Position numbers and translations under genes: made by a program | The notes under the pieces: model-generated | What the model saw: only the letters and a program-made list of their open reading frames with translations | Told to the model about the DNA's origin: nothing | Databases searched by the model: none | NCBI GenBank assembly: GCA_016165875.1 | Contig: JABBOT010000002.1 | Location: forward strand, 32,681,106-32,745,105 | From: Acanthopleura granulata | Taxonomy: Eukaryota > Mollusca > Polyplacophora > Chitonida > Chitonidae | Direction of reading: 5' to 3' | Length of the DNA: 64,000 bases | Shown: piece after piece, positions 13,301 through 25,900 of the stretch | Position numbering within the stretch: the first letter of the stretch is position 1 | Layout of the letters: every line of letters starts with the position of its first letter

Positions 13301-16300
13301 GGGCTACTCTCACAGCTGCGGGCTACTGCAGATATAATGCTGGTCCCACGACGACTACGTATAAGGCCTGCCACTTTCCGCTCCGATCTGCCGATAGGAG
13401 TGCGGTTCGAGTAAGCCTTACTTCTCCCACGCTGTTCAACATCATAAAACGCTACAAGGCATTTAGCACTACAAAAACGCCTCAAAAATCTCGGGAAACC
13501 TTACAATGCCGAACAAAGCAAACAAGCATGTCTTTAAGATTAGTAATTACTCCGAAATTGTTTTCTTTTCATATTTTTCCACAGGATTAAATTGCTCAAC
13601 GCAAATTAAAAGACTAAAATTCCTATTAAAAATAAGCTTCAAACCATGAAGTATATGATTTTAAATTAAAACAATTCTTATTAAATAAAACATCATGAAA
13701 TTGTCGACAATTTATAAATAAAAGTAATGAAAAAACATAATTACGAGTAATTATAAATGATTTAAGTTCTCACTTTGGGCTGTGGGAACTAGTGTTTGCC
13801 CGAGGGATCGATAAGCTAGAGCGCATGCGTCTGTGTCAGATCTGGTTAGAGTTACAATATTAACTGATCAACCGCATGTGCAGATAGAAAACTGGCCACA
13901 CATAAATGTCAAACTTATCTCGACGATCAGATGAAAGTGGCATTGTTTACGGCGGATTATATATTTATGGCTGATTGTTTAGCTGAGATTCCCTGCACCT
14001 TTTACGTAATCGAGTTGCAGGGTGATGGAGGGGACAGGGATGGGGCGAGAGGTGGGAGGGGGGTGCAAAATCCAACAGTGAGGGACAGATTTTATACACT
14101 ATAGATTCCCTATAACTTACAGTGGGCCCATGAGTGGAGATCTAGGTTTCCTTCACACACTGCAGTTCACAATGCAACTATCGGTTAACAGTGACAAGCC
14201 ACACGATCCTGTCGCCAGCCCCTCTGTCACTCTATACCTTTCCTTCGTGTAAATAAGGCGCTGGTTTTGTAACAATTGTAAAGCAGGCTGTCTGTTCAGC
14301 ACGGCAAAAAGCCGAACGAGACGAGATAGGGGTAGGTATTTCGTGTTTTACGGCGCAACTTAAGTAGCCCCATAGTCGACAGAGAGCCCTGGTTTATCAC
14401 CATTGGCAGGCAAGTGTTTCGAAATGACGGAGGGCTGATCTCGTAAAGCATCTTCTAGTTCGTCTGGTTTATCTCAGGTGTTTGGGGAGTAAAATCACGA
14501 GACTTGTGTGCGTGTAGTCATTGTGTCCTACAGCCCAGCATTATCTCTACATGGCTCTAAGGGAAAGCAACTGGACAGGTATGCACGCTAAGAGAAACTC
14601 CCAAATAATTCTCGGTTACCTTTAATCCAACGTTAAGCATCCGAAATATGACGATACTTTTTCAAACACTCTGAACATGTAAACAAACCAAGGCTGAAAT
14701 GTCCTCACTTCAGATGAAGTCACTTTTCCATCAATCAAATTCTCTTTCGGTCTTCTCACCTCGACTATTAGATGTTTCGTTCCGCCTTATTTTTTTCTAA
14801 TAAAATTTAAATTACACTAAACTGGGGCTGAAAAACGGTGGGTGAGTCACCGTGCTTACGAAAGTTTGTTTTTTAGGATTTACTCAACAGTGATGAATAT
14901 TATTTTAATTCTGCAATGAGTTATAAATGGCATTTAGCCAGGACACGCTTGAGATCTGACGAAGATCCAATTTAGAAAGTGTAGAATATTTTGTCTCTGT
15001 GAACTATCTGCTGATATGAAACTGATGTTGTCCTTACAGTAAGATTCACTTTAAAGTAACAATCGATAGTTTCACTATTAAATAACAATCTCATAAGAAG
15101 TAAGAGATTTCAGTAAAATCATTAGATTAAAACTCATTTATCGTTTATACCTCTGGTTAGAAATAAAACTCATGGTTAGATTAAAACTCAGAGATCGTTT
15201 ATACCTCTGGTTGGAAACCAAGCGAATCAAGACCGTCTATACATGCATGCTGTTATAAATAATGGATACTTCGAGGAAAATAAAATTAATTGGTAATTAG
15301 TCAGTGTTAATAGTGTTTAATTTATAAAGCTGCTCGTACGGTTAAAATCGAGCTCACACTTCTTTACAGTTTTATCTCATATGTATCGCATTAAAGTTAA
15401 TAGCTAATTGTGTATTTAATTCTTCTACTAATGAAACACGATCTCGTTACAAGGCGTTACAAGTTGGGCGGAACACGTGTCCGGCTATATTACCATGCAT
15501 ACACTGGGAAGTGGTCATTTGACTTTATAATTACATCTTTTCATAAATTTGGTCTTGGTGTAGACACATTCATAACTTTGCTAAATTATTATAACTAGCT
15601 ACAATGTGTAGCTGTCACACATAATGGGGTGAAGTCCACCTTTCCTTATCTTACAATGTCACCAACAGTTTTAGTCAGGTATTGAGCCTGTGTCTATATG
15701 ATGGTGCACTCTTAGACTTTGTCGCACAGAAATTAGCACAGAAAATAGACTTCAGATTTTTCCTTTTTTATTTACCCATTCAGAAACTTTGTTTTAAGGC
15801 ACGATGTATTAGCATTGTTAGTATATACTAAGAGCCTGTATCTGCAAAGTCGTCTAATTTTTTCATAAAGATAAAATTGCAAGTTTCAACAAACTGCAAA
15901 TTGTTCCAGTTATTTTCAGGTAATATGACAATTAGACATTAAATGTGATATAACGAAAGGTTGTCTATATATGCTACAAATGATTTCAAATTAATATTTC
16001 TTAAATGTTAATGTATGTTTGCATGTTAAGTAACAAAGAGAACAAAACATAGTAATTTTTTCGTTACGCTAAGGTAAAATTCATTTGGAAATTTTCCAAA
16101 TTTTTCAGAAAAAAAGGAATATAAACGTGTAAAATTTTATCAAATTTTAACATGCCATTTTATTTATTTCGCCTGGTTGGAGGATAAAACATAAAGAATT
16201 CCAAATTCATTTTTTGTTAAAGACTAAACGACATAAGAATGCATGGTAAGTAATAAACTGGGACTTGGTAATGTACTGTACACCAGCCGGCCTATATATA

Positions 16301-19300
16301 TATATATACGATTCCCAGAAGATGACAGAACAGTTCAAAAGTTTGGAACGTACACTGGCTCATGCAGAAATGTATGACAATCTCCACATGGCAAACAAAA
16401 CCAACAGTCTGATAGGAATACGGCTCCGTCATTTCATATCTCAGATATAAAATTGCTTTTACATTTAGGAAGCCATGAGATCAAAAGCAAAATGTCTGCC
16501 ACCCAATGGGATATGTTGAGGTCGTGTAAACAGTGGCCCCTGAATCCCAGTAGGGAGCCACTTAAAGACACCAGTGATCTTCACTACCAAGTCCCTGACT
16601 AACCGTGATTGATTTAATGAGGGAAATTTTATCCCAATATAATAGAGAATTTTTATAATTCATAGATAATCATTTCATGTATTCTGTGGTGTTGGCAAGA
16701 TAAAAGACGATAGGACAATATCATCTGACGGTTTCAGAGGATGGCGAACTGCGTCTTATGTTACATTGCAGATATTAAAATTGGCGCTTATCTTCATCTT
16801 CAAATAACGAGAAGGGCAAAAGAATTGACTCTTATCGATTTCAAAGTTTTTCAAGTAAGCATTTTACGAACTAGGCCTACAGAGTCATGCTATTGAGTTG
16901 CTACATTTTCAAACAGTGATCACCTCTTTCATTCTGAATAATTAAATCCTAATGATATCGTAGTATGGTTGTTTCAGCATTGGCAACTGTCGAATTAAAT
17001 GTCAAATCAAAAGGCTTTGTGATGTGATGAGGATTGTCCATCAGTGCCAGGCAAAATCTGCAGACTGACCGTCACATGACAGAACCCTATCACTGGCCAG
17101 ATCTCTAGTTTTCCGAACAGTTGACGGACAACTGTCCAGAGCCGCAAACCCGTGTTTTGCTAGATCATACAAGCTTTCAACGAAATAAACCTTTATCATA
17201 ACAAAGCGGACTCAGGTTAAATTGGGACAGAATTGATAAGAGGGCGAAATTGAAATCTAAGTTTTGTTATAAAACTGATCGGCAAGGGGCAGCTGCCCTG
17301 TCGCGGGGCATCCAGCGGAGTGGGGGTTGAGGGGGGAGGTCGGTCAGACGTGTTTTGATGAAGCCGGTAAAGTGGTCAGCATCCCTATGGCATCCCTAAT
17401 ATACCAACCGAGAGCATGCAAAGAAACACGTTGAAGTGAAACCCAACAAAGACCGCCAAGATTTGCCGACTGACAGAAAACACCAGTCCCTCACATATTT
17501 CAATTAGCGCCTTAAGAATGGCGACTGCTCTGCGAATGTGCTGAGTGCTGTGAACAGGCTGTCAGAGATGGCCGGCAAATCGACATTTCCTTAGCTCTGA
17601 CTGAAGTAACTAATAAAGTGGGATTTCGATCGGGAGTAAATAACAACATAATTACATCCATTCTTCCAGCATATTGACTCATATGAGCGCGGAAATAGGG
17701 GACGACTGAGTGTAAGGATCTTAATGAAATTATAACTCTCCCAAAACCAACAGAGCGCGCATACCTTTTTACCGCTTCATGCCAAGATTTTCAATTACAA
17801 CCCATTTACAATCAATATTTGGATCAGAGACAAACTGTGTTAAATTTGTCGGACAATATCTTGCCTGCTAACAAGCACAAAGTACCAATTACGAAAATGG
17901 GCCAAATTGAAAAACTTTTGTCAGTGCGGCTGCTGGCAGTACTAGTGGGCTCTTTGCTTCTGTCACGACTGCGTGTTTGTCCGCAAACACGGCCATCGAT
18001 CGAAATGTTTCAAGTTGTTGGTCGCTTCGTTAGGGAGGGGAAGTGGCCCCAGCCTGGATGAAGACGTTCCCAACCCGCGAACAATAGTCACCGCCCGCTA
18101 GATAATCGATGCCACACACACAAGAGACGGCGAAAATTGGCAAAATATTTGGCTAGAGAAATTTATGAATCGTTTCGATTTACTTTCACTGTAGACTCAA
18201 ATGCAAACATGCCAGAATTCTATCAAAAGGTCTGCAATCATATGCGAACCCAACCCACCAATTACCGGCTTAAATAGCCGAAGCACTGAGTACAGAGAGC
18301 GGGTAGAATTTCTGTGCAAGTCTACGAAACATTGCGAGTTAAAATAGATCGTAATTGGCAAACTTGTAGCTAATTAGTTGATATCATGTAGGTGAAAACC
18401 ATAATTATATAGCCATGTGGAAAAATCATCTTCGTAACGACATAATGGAATAGAATAGCAAAATAACGCTTGGTTATTAGTCTTGTAATTTTTGCACTTC
18501 GTTCGCCTATCTTCTTTTAAATCTAAATATTCCATGTCATCTAAAGAGAATATGCATCCCAAGTATACACCCCAAGCTGGCGTGCAACATGTTCCGCTCA
18601 CAAAGTAATGCACGAAAAGTCACTTTAAGAAATTTGTATATCATCACACATTAAAGACAGGTGCGTGAACGATATACGCTAGGGGTTCAAGAGATTCGTG
18701 CTTATGACGTAATTTTATGTTACGACTTATACTCTCTGACATTTCAGGATGTCGTGACGATTTGTCGCTTCAACACATCCATTATGTAAAAACGACACAT
18801 TACGCCCAATAAGACAAATGAAACTATCATGATATAATTGCACAACAGTGAATATTTAAATCATTAACTATTCAATAAAAAAAATATTTTACATAATGAT
18901 GCAAAATATCCAATAACAAAACTACAAATTAATAAAACGACAAACTTCAGGTGTTTAACAAAAATGTTCTTATAGTGAGTCACTCAATAAAATAAGAATA
19001 TTTAGCAGGTTTCGAATTCCAAATATTCTTCACTTACAAGTATAAACTGGTTTTAATTTGCACAGTGGGAATACTAATATTTGTAGAAATGAAAAAAAAA
19101 ATTGCTGTTAAATACCAAAAGTAAACATGTAGTTTTAAAGCAAATTTCTGTTTCTCGCAAATGGGAGTTGGTTTGATTGATACTGCTGCCTCTGTAAACT
19201 TGATTTGGCAGTAGAAAGGTATTGGTTACTGCTAAATGTCAGTGATTCTTTGTAGTTGAAGGTATGGATAATTTTCTCACTATAACTTTGAATAGCATTT

Positions 19301-20828
19301 ATTAGACCTGTCGGACGACAGGGTGTCAAATCGTGAAAAATTTGTTATTACAACAAACACAAAACCAATTTGTAACCTTAATCCTATATATATAGGAACT
19401 TCACTTTTGTGATTTCACCTTTCATGTGTTAACATCTACACACTGCACACAGGGTACCCCGGAATAGCACTATTTAACCCACGCGGGTGAGACAGGACCA
19501 AATGTAAATCAGAACGTACCTGTACTCTTGATTCGGCCAGGTCAAGTCGCAGTGCCAGAGCCTCTCTCATGAACACATCGGGATAATGACTGTCCTGAAA
19601 CGCTCTCTCAAGTTCTTCTAGTTGCCAGCCACTGAAGTTAGTCCGTGTTCTGCGCCGTTTCGATGCCGATCCGTCTTTTCCATCGTCCCCATTTCTGTCT
19701 GGTCACCCAAACACGAAGACAGATTAACAAAACATACTAAATTTATCCTACAATTTTAGCACGACCTATACAGGACATATAATATAAATCTAAGAAAGAA
19801 ATAAATACATAAAAGCGTTTTAACAAACATGACAGTCACTCTCAAAGTCAGAAAAGTTATAGCGGTATATAACAAGTCAACAAGCAAGAACTATTTTGAG
19901 ATATTTAAATTATAGATGAGATTAAGCCATTAATTTGATAATGCCTCATTAACAATATTGTCATACCATGATATGTTGAATGACAGCAATGAAAGAACAT
20001 CGTCTACACTCTTGTATGCCGTAAGGTTGATGGAAGCTTAGATAAGTTAATCGGTCTCAGATGTTTCTAAGGAGCTGAAGACTTTTTTGTTTCATTATCT
20101 TTGTAAAATCACGGGCATTCATTCAGAAATCCGCCATATTTGATTCGTCTGAGAACTTTAATAAATGTGGACACTAGTTTGCAGCAAAAAAGAAGAAGTC
20201 AATGCATTGCAATTAAATATCTGTGTACATATGGTTTTAACTGGATAGGAACTCCATTTTACTTATTTTACCTCTGCCAGCAGCGAGTGAGATGAGAGTC
20301 GGAAATGTACCATGGTCAAGCCAACTTTTAGATACATAAATGACAGGTGAAGCTTTTTTTGTTTTTTAAATTTGAGTATAGAAGATTTAGTAGGCCCTTT
20401 GACATAGCAAACATATGAACACAGAATTTTAATGCAAACAGAAAAGTAAAGAGAGAGAGAAAAGATAAAACATACGACGAAGAAAATGGAAATGATATTT
20501 GAAACATTGATGAGGAACTGTATCTTGTGAGAAGTTTGATGATTGTCATACCTGGAGATTTGCAGGGGCTAAGTCGTCCAGAACTGCCAGGGCTGTGCGA
20601 GTTTGAGGAAATGTTCACTCCGTTCGTCGAATTAATAAGTGCATCCACAGAAAACGAACCACAACTATTTTGTGAATGGGCATGGCGTGGGGACAGGTCC
20701 GCATAGGCGGCGAATTGAGCCACGGCGGGCAGGAACGCGGAGAAAGGCGAGTCGTAGTGAGCCATCGGGGAAAAGGCCATGGGCCCGTACCCGTGAGGGT
20801 AGGACAGCTCCAACAAACGGGTATTCAT
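9209..20828 (-). CDS. uncx: Uncx / unc-4 paired-like homeobox transcription factor (three coding exons)
   Basis: The coding sequence joins 20828-20552, 19698-19520 and 10207-9209 on the minus strand, 1455 nt or 484 residues plus stop; vertebrate UNCX is of similar size. All splice sites are GT-AG and the phases (1, then 0) join cleanly. The homeodomain is residues 107-166, with Arg5, Phe8, Trp48, Gln50 and Asn51 in place, so it is of the Q50 paired-like class. Uncx hallmarks are the [11 protein letters not shown] and [19 protein letters not shown] helices, the [11 protein letters not shown] stretch after the homeodomain, a charged coiled segment (about 192-221), FSIDSLL at 316-322 and [10 protein letters not shown] at 356-365. 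A second eh1-like motif, FSVDALI, sits at 59-65, and PTDLS at 395-399. Family members are nuclear repressors that specify neuron and somite identity, and C. elegans UNC-4 works with the Groucho protein UNC-37. Identification rests on recognition, not on a search. Confidence 0.96.
10309..10346. repeat. A-run with AAAAG repeats
   Basis: A poly-A run passes into four AAAAG-type units in intron 2, close to the exon 3 acceptor. It could be the degenerate tail of a retroposon, but no body is recognisable. Confidence 0.8.
11142..11280 (-). pseudogene. Possible orphan terminal exon or gene fragment inside Uncx intron 2
   Basis: On the minus strand, an acceptor-like TTTTTGCAG is followed by an open frame to a TAA at 11144-11142. 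The end reads [21 protein letters not shown] after a segment containing [14 protein letters not shown]. The composition (acidic residues, Trp-Gly-Gly) looks more protein-like than nearby frames. I do not recognise the family. It could be an alternative 3' exon, a retropseudogene end or chance; the plus strand is also open here. Confidence 0.25.
13780..14560. promoter_or_regulatory. GC-richer non-coding block in intron 2 (candidate enhancer)
   Basis: This stretch is less AT-rich than neighbouring intron DNA and has no coherent reading frame. Its position suits an intronic enhancer, but without alignment to other species this is only a compositional call. Confidence 0.25.
15122..15226. repeat. 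Two-copy tandem repeat, about 54 bp
   Basis: The unit carrying ATTAAAACTCA, then ATCGTTTATACCTCTGGTT, occurs twice with a few changes. Confidence 0.75.
17000..18130. promoter_or_regulatory. GC-richer non-coding block in intron 2 (candidate enhancer)
   Basis: About 1.1 kb of mixed, non-repetitive sequence lies 1.4 kb from exon 2, with no long reading frame and few homopolymers. It differs in texture from the AT-rich DNA on both sides. It may be a conserved cis-regulatory element of Uncx; conservation was not tested. Confidence 0.3.
19520..19698 (-). CDS. uncx: Uncx coding exon 2 (homeodomain helices 1-2 and start of helix 3)
   Basis: This exon encodes residues 94-152 and completes the split codon 93 (Asp). 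It is too short to appear as a long open frame, but translates to [20 protein letters not shown] and onward to ESRVQ, covering homeodomain positions 1-46. The acceptor is GACCAG|ACAGAAAT; a second AG four bases downstream would break the frame. The donor is CAG|GTACGT at 19520/19519, phase 0. The intron between homeodomain residues 46 and 47 is a position common to paired-class homeobox genes. Confidence 0.96.
19699..20551 (-). other. Uncx intron 1 (853 bp)
   Basis: This AT-rich, phase-1 intron runs from donor GTATGA to acceptor GACCAG. It contains a short AG-rich stretch near 20450-20465 and nothing else recognisable. Confidence 0.9.
20552..20828 (-). CDS. uncx: Uncx coding exon 1 (N-terminus, first eh1-like motif)
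   Basis: This exon encodes residues 1-92. The start at 20828 is the first ATG in the frame; the open frame runs six codons further upstream, but only from a TTG. The protein opens [15 protein letters not shown], resembling the MxxRLLE start of vertebrate UNCX, and the ATG has A at -3. FSVDALI at residues 59-65 fits the engrailed-homology-1 pattern that binds Groucho/TLE. The rest is rich in Pro, Ser, Ala and His and probably disordered. The donor is CAG|GTATGA with the break after 20552 (phase 1). Open frame beyond the donor runs into AT-rich intron and is not coding. Confidence 0.93.
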
Positions 20829-21250
20829 CCTCAAGTTTCTGCACAAACTGATCGGGTCGGAAAATCAAGTCCACTAAACACTGTTAATGAGGTGTCCTTA
20901 CAGAAACTGTCATCAAGTCACACTACATCCTACCCCTACTCCAGTTCACTGAAAAGATTTTACTCGTGCCACCAGAATCCATATTTAGGCTTTCTGGGTA
21001 GGGCGTGCTCAGCCAATCAGACCACGGCAGACGCTGTTAGCGGTGTAATCTTCAGAACGAGGGCGATAGAGCTATTAGATGTGTTTACACATAAACGTTA
21101 CGGATCACTTCCCCGACTTACGGCCCGTGGTGGGTGAGCATTAACTTTTCTGGTCCGGCCCCTCTGTCTTCAAGATTCACCTGATCCGCCCCAATTGGCT
21201 AAATCTCTTTCGTTTCTTTACTCACTTCTATATTCATGCGCCGAAGTTCA
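20829..21250 (-). promoter_or_regulatory. Uncx 5' leader and candidate proximal promoter
   Basis: The 400 bp upstream of the Uncx start are GC-richer than their surroundings. They contain CCAAT-type motifs at 21013-21017 (plus strand) and in the palindrome CCAATTGG at 21191-21198. No TATA box is evident. The transcription start cannot be placed from sequence, and a non-coding upstream exon is possible. Confidence 0.4.
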
Positions 21251-22103
21251 TTTGTGTATGCGCTGGATGAAACACCGTGTTCAAGTATGCAAATATTGAC
21301 AAAAAAACAGGCGCAACTCTTTGCTACACACAACACAACAGTTTCTTTCAGTGTAAAATAAAAATCAAGAAAGCAAACAAAAACAATGTTTGAAAAATTC
21401 AGTTCTCTCTTTCGACTCCGTAGAACTCTGCCTACATATTACGTAAGGAAACGTTTTTAACTCCGTGAATTATTTAACATGTGTTTTAAAAGAAATAGAA
21501 TAAAATCGCATAATTTTAATAAATTTTCATATCTATAGCTATGTTAATATTTGTCGACCGGAAAACAAGTAATCACGTGAGAAGTTTTTATTACGTGTAA
21601 GAGGTCCGCCAGAGGGCGAACACTGATGTGGTTGGACACATCTGCCTGTCAGCCTGAGATTTCAGCAGTCAGATACTAATGTGTCGATTAGCTGGACAGT
21701 GGACAAGGCGACAAGGCATCGTTAATATGTACATACGCCAAGTAACACCAGCTGGCTGGTCCCATCTTTACATTCCTCATGCACATTCAAATGTGTAGAT
21801 GTATGGGCTTAGACACGTTAGCAGATGCTATGTATTTGCAAATTACATGACATAAAACTAGCTACGATAGGCGTTAATGTACCTTTACATTTTAGCAAAA
21901 CACGTAAAGACATTTATTTAAACTATTCAAATTAAATGATCGTGGAGTTACTTATTTATGACAACTGGTGATTTTTTTTCATTTTTGCTCTATTATATGC
22001 CATGTAGTTTAATACAATTGTTATAAGAGTGTCCCGATTGACAACAAAGGACATCTGTATGAAAATGCAGCCAACTTTTGTAACTTTGCAAATAACTCTA
22101 CTT
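21251..22103. other. Uncx upstream non-coding DNA
   Basis: AT-rich sequence beyond the promoter candidate. A short GC-richer part at about 21590-21780 is unremarkable. Confidence 0.4.
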
Positions 22104-22175
22104 ATCCTCAGGAATGAATGATTGATTAGGGTTTAATGTCACTTTGGCAGTATTTTCTCCATACCGTGGTGATAG
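22104..22175. mobile_element. Short retroposon-tail fragment (family C)
   Basis: GGAATGAATGATTGATTAGG, then TTTAATGTCACTTTGGCAGTA and CTCCATACCGTGG resemble the segment at 58098-58165 (AATGAATGATTATGGCTTAA, CGCCACATCGGCAATATCTC). Both look like the end of one dispersed family. The body is not recognisable. Confidence 0.5.
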
Positions 22176-25100
22176 TTCCCGAAAGTCACAAAAGTATAAA
22201 GTTTCTGGATCCGATTCATCCACGTTTTCCTCACAATAAACCCCTCTCACAAACTTATTTATCTTACTCATCAATCTATATACATTTAACCGGGTGTTCA
22301 TTAACAGGTTATACATCCAGTATGTTGCAAAACGCATTTAGATGATAAAATAACATAAATAATTTGATTTCATGTGATTGCATTGAAACACAATTAAAAT
22401 TCTTTATGAAACCTTTCCACTGAGACAAATATGTTGCATCTGCGGTTTCGTTTTAATCAAAGTTACCATCTTTCTACATATGTTTATGTTTATGGGTCTC
22501 AAAAGTATTTATCTCAAGTATTTTGACACACTTATTTGTTAATTTGGTCCATGTTGCCTTACGATATACAAAACGACTGGAAATTTAAATGCGGGAAAAT
22601 TGACATATTGTATTAAACTTGGATGAAATCCAATCACAGTTATAACACAAATCAGTCCAGATTGGAAATAAAATATCTCAGTTCTTATTAGAAATAATCT
22701 GGACATGTAACGGAAAATAGCTCTTGAGGCTTTGTAATGAAACAATGACAGAACTGCGCATTAATTTGGTTTGTAAACACGAGAACAGTCTTACACCTAC
22801 ATCCAAAGTATTCGGATCAGGTCAGCCTTTTTCACTATGTAACGTCATAAAAGGACACAACCGCCAACAGTGACATTATGCGCACACTTCATTGTATTGT
22901 CAAACTGTTCGTTTTCAGAGTAAACGAGGTTTAATTCAATAATGTGTTGTTGACGGACAAAAGCGAAACGCTGAAGAGGCACTTGATAATCGTCAGAGGG
23001 AGCGTTGTTGTTTGTCTGGTGGTGTTGTAGCGAGTGGCTGACTTGGAGGCTTCCACCAGCGAACATGTCACCAGCAAGCCAATGCACTGCTGACGTCTCT
23101 TTGTGTTCTGACGATGTTCTCTCTTGCTAACGCTCTCCAGAGATCGCGGCTGCAAAAAGACTGCCCTTCCTCTGCTACTTCAGCAGTGTTTAATGTTTTC
23201 TTTATCTAGAGCTAATGGAAATGCGGTGATTTGTTGAACTGCGAGCCGACACCTCTCCAGGGACCCTCTGAATTTCTACACTGCTAAGCCATGCGGAAAA
23301 TTGACTTCTGTCAGTGTTGATACCAGTTACAGCAGTATCAGGACGGGCTTCACTGCCCCATTACCGTAACATGGTTAACACTAGTATTTCCTCATACAAA
23401 TACGACCATTATAAACACCTCTCCAACCAGCTAACAGAAACTTCTAATTATATGCTTACATCAAAAATTTAGATTGTTATAATGTATTAATAGAGCAACT
23501 TTAGCGCCTCACAAAACGTCCACAAGCAAATACATCAGTAAAATTGTTTCAAGCACATGAATAGGCCAAAGTAAATATCCTAGAATAAATTTCTATTGGT
23601 GAAAAGCGATAATTAAAAAGAATAGGCAAACTTTGTGATATATTGGGTTAAGCTTGGTCTTGGTGCTCTCCAAAAGAGCCGCTGACACTGCTATCAGAGC
23701 TCCCTTTCTCTGGCTACAATGAGATCCGGAAACTGTAGATGGGCTCTAGCTGGTCAGGTTATTGTCATTGAAAACCACAGCGTTGACGGTTGACAGTTCT
23801 GTCCAGTCGTCTAATTCGTTTAATTACAGATCAGCCGAGCCGAAACCTGGCATCTGTCCTCTGGCAATGGATAGCACTATTAGCGAGCTGACCGGGGAGC
23901 TCGTGGGCAGCTCTCTCTGGCGTTTCAACTATAAGGTGTATATACATGCATATATACATAGCTGTTTTCAGCGTTTCAGATGTGGACAAGGGCTTGGGCA
24001 ATGCCAAAACAGGACACATGACGTAAGAATTTGAAAATTATTTCAAGAATGAAACTGTCCTATATTCTGGCGGTTGATGAGTTCAATTAATGTTTGGGTG
24101 ATAAATGCGCATTAAAATCAGAACGATACACATGTATATACATTTAGTTGATATGTCAGTCACAGGAGCTTTAATACTATGTTGTTGTTTTTTTTTTCAG
24201 GTCCCAAAATTGTACGTTTGCTAAAATATTTAATTACTGTGTTCCTGTGCATCCTTTTTTTTCAAAAGAAAGACGTTGTTTTGATTGTTTGATTATTGTT
24301 CCAGCATTTATCTGCCGACAACACTAGTATACAACATTTTAGACACATTGCTTTCATCTATACGCTGAAAATATGCTGTAACCGAATTGCTTCTATTTTA
24401 AATAAATGTATCTTGAGGTTTTGGTGATGGTCAATATTATTGACGTTTTCGATAGTCCCTGACTACATAGGTTATTCTCACTTCATGCGGCTTACATTGA
24501 TCCCACAGCATCAGATAGAATTTGCCTTTGACACTACTACAGTATAATCTTGCCCTTAAGACATGGCATTTAATTGATGCATGTATGTATCAGTATATAA
24601 CTGCGTTTACGTTTTTGTTTATCAGAACTAGCGTATTCATTATTATTTGTAATTTCAATAAAATCATGTTTTGTAGATATTGCTGGACACATGAATAAGG
24701 GCGAAAAAGGCATAATTAAAGTCTTGAGTCTTAAATTGAGTTTAAAGAGAAAATGTAAAGAAAGAAATAATGAATTCATTTAAGAGAAGAGGGTAGCGAT
24801 TTAAAGGCAATAATTACCAAGAAACTGAAATGCAAATGAAAAATCCTAATCCATACCTATATATCCCAATACATTTCGCCATTATTCAGTTCTATAAGCA
24901 CTTCAATACAACGTACAACGTAACACACCAATCAAATAGCTCAGAACAACGTATCCCGTTTATAGATATAAGCATTCAACATATTCAGATATACACAAAG
25001 GAATTAAATTGCTAGACATATTATTCTATTTTGCGATATTTTCCGATAAGCACCAATTGGATTACGTAGTTTGTGCTCGAGATAAACACAAATTTCATAC

Positions 25101-25199
25101 CGGTAACACTTTTGAAAACCAAAAAGCAACAACACAAGTAGTTTCACCTCAATACTCTTTGAATCCTTCGTTCACTTACAAATTTGCCCGAACTTGATT
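22176..25199. other. Non-coding DNA, no feature seen
   Basis: Mostly AT-rich. A somewhat GC-richer section lies at about 22930-23350 and about 23690-24010, but without coherent coding potential or repeat structure. Confidence 0.4.
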
Positions 25200-25900
25200 A
25201 ACCTACTCGTATGATGTCACCAGACCAGACTTGGCATATCTAATTAAAACACAGTGGACCATGGTTAAAGATTTCTGTTAGAGATTAGAGCGGGAGGCTG
25301 TAAAACAAATGCGTAATTACTTTGATGGTACACTTGGATGCGGGGCTCTATAGGCGATCAGACAGGGACTTTATAGCCATGACAGTAATTTCACTTTGTT
25401 AGCCATTGAGTTATTGAACGAAGTAAACTGTCATGAATAAACAAACCCTAATTAGAGTTCATCCGCTGAATGTAGGACATATGTCGGGAAATTCATCCCT
25501 CCAGTCCAGGCTGTCGGAATAAGCTTCAGAGCCGTCCGCTTCTCTAGCCTTCTGATGGAAAGTGAGCCAGGCTAAAATGACGGTAATTTAATCAGATCCT
25601 AATAAAGCTATTATCATGCAGTTTGTAGCCCGTTAAGCAGTGGTCTGTATACAAGCATACCGTGATGCCATCGATCCGGGCAACCCTTTGCCGGAGCGCG
25701 ATCATTGCTTTCCACGCGAACCGAGGAGCAAAGCGTTCCTGGTTGACAGCAGTACAAAAAGACTTGTGTCAGATGCGTGTAGCATCGCTCTTGGAACCTT
25801 CTATAAAGTGACCCGGACAATTCCCGGACAGAAACGGCGTGCGATCACTTAATGGATTAGCTCTTCAGCATCCTCTCTATTATCCCACACGCGTCTGTTT
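25200..25900. promoter_or_regulatory. GC-richer non-coding block (candidate enhancer)
   Basis: This non-repetitive block lies about 4.4 kb upstream of Uncx. It carries GCGTAATTAC at 25311-25320 and CCTAATTAGAG near 25447. Opposed 68-70 codon frames at 25614-25852 look like mutual shadows. Candidate cis-regulatory element, by composition only. Confidence 0.3.

Larger units (their letters stand above)
10208..19519 (-). other. Uncx intron 2 (9.3 kb, phase 0)
   Basis: This large intron splits the homeodomain. It holds an A/AAAAG simple repeat (10309-10346), a possible orphan exon (11142-11280), a two-copy 54 bp repeat (15122-15226) and two GC-richer blocks (about 13780-14560 and 17000-18130) that could be regulatory. 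The rest is AT-rich with short, unconvincing reading frames. Confidence 0.85.

Noticed and set aside
20829..20846. Uncx start six codons upstream of 20828
   Set aside because: That codon is TTG; the first ATG in frame is at 20828, which also matches the family's N-terminus.
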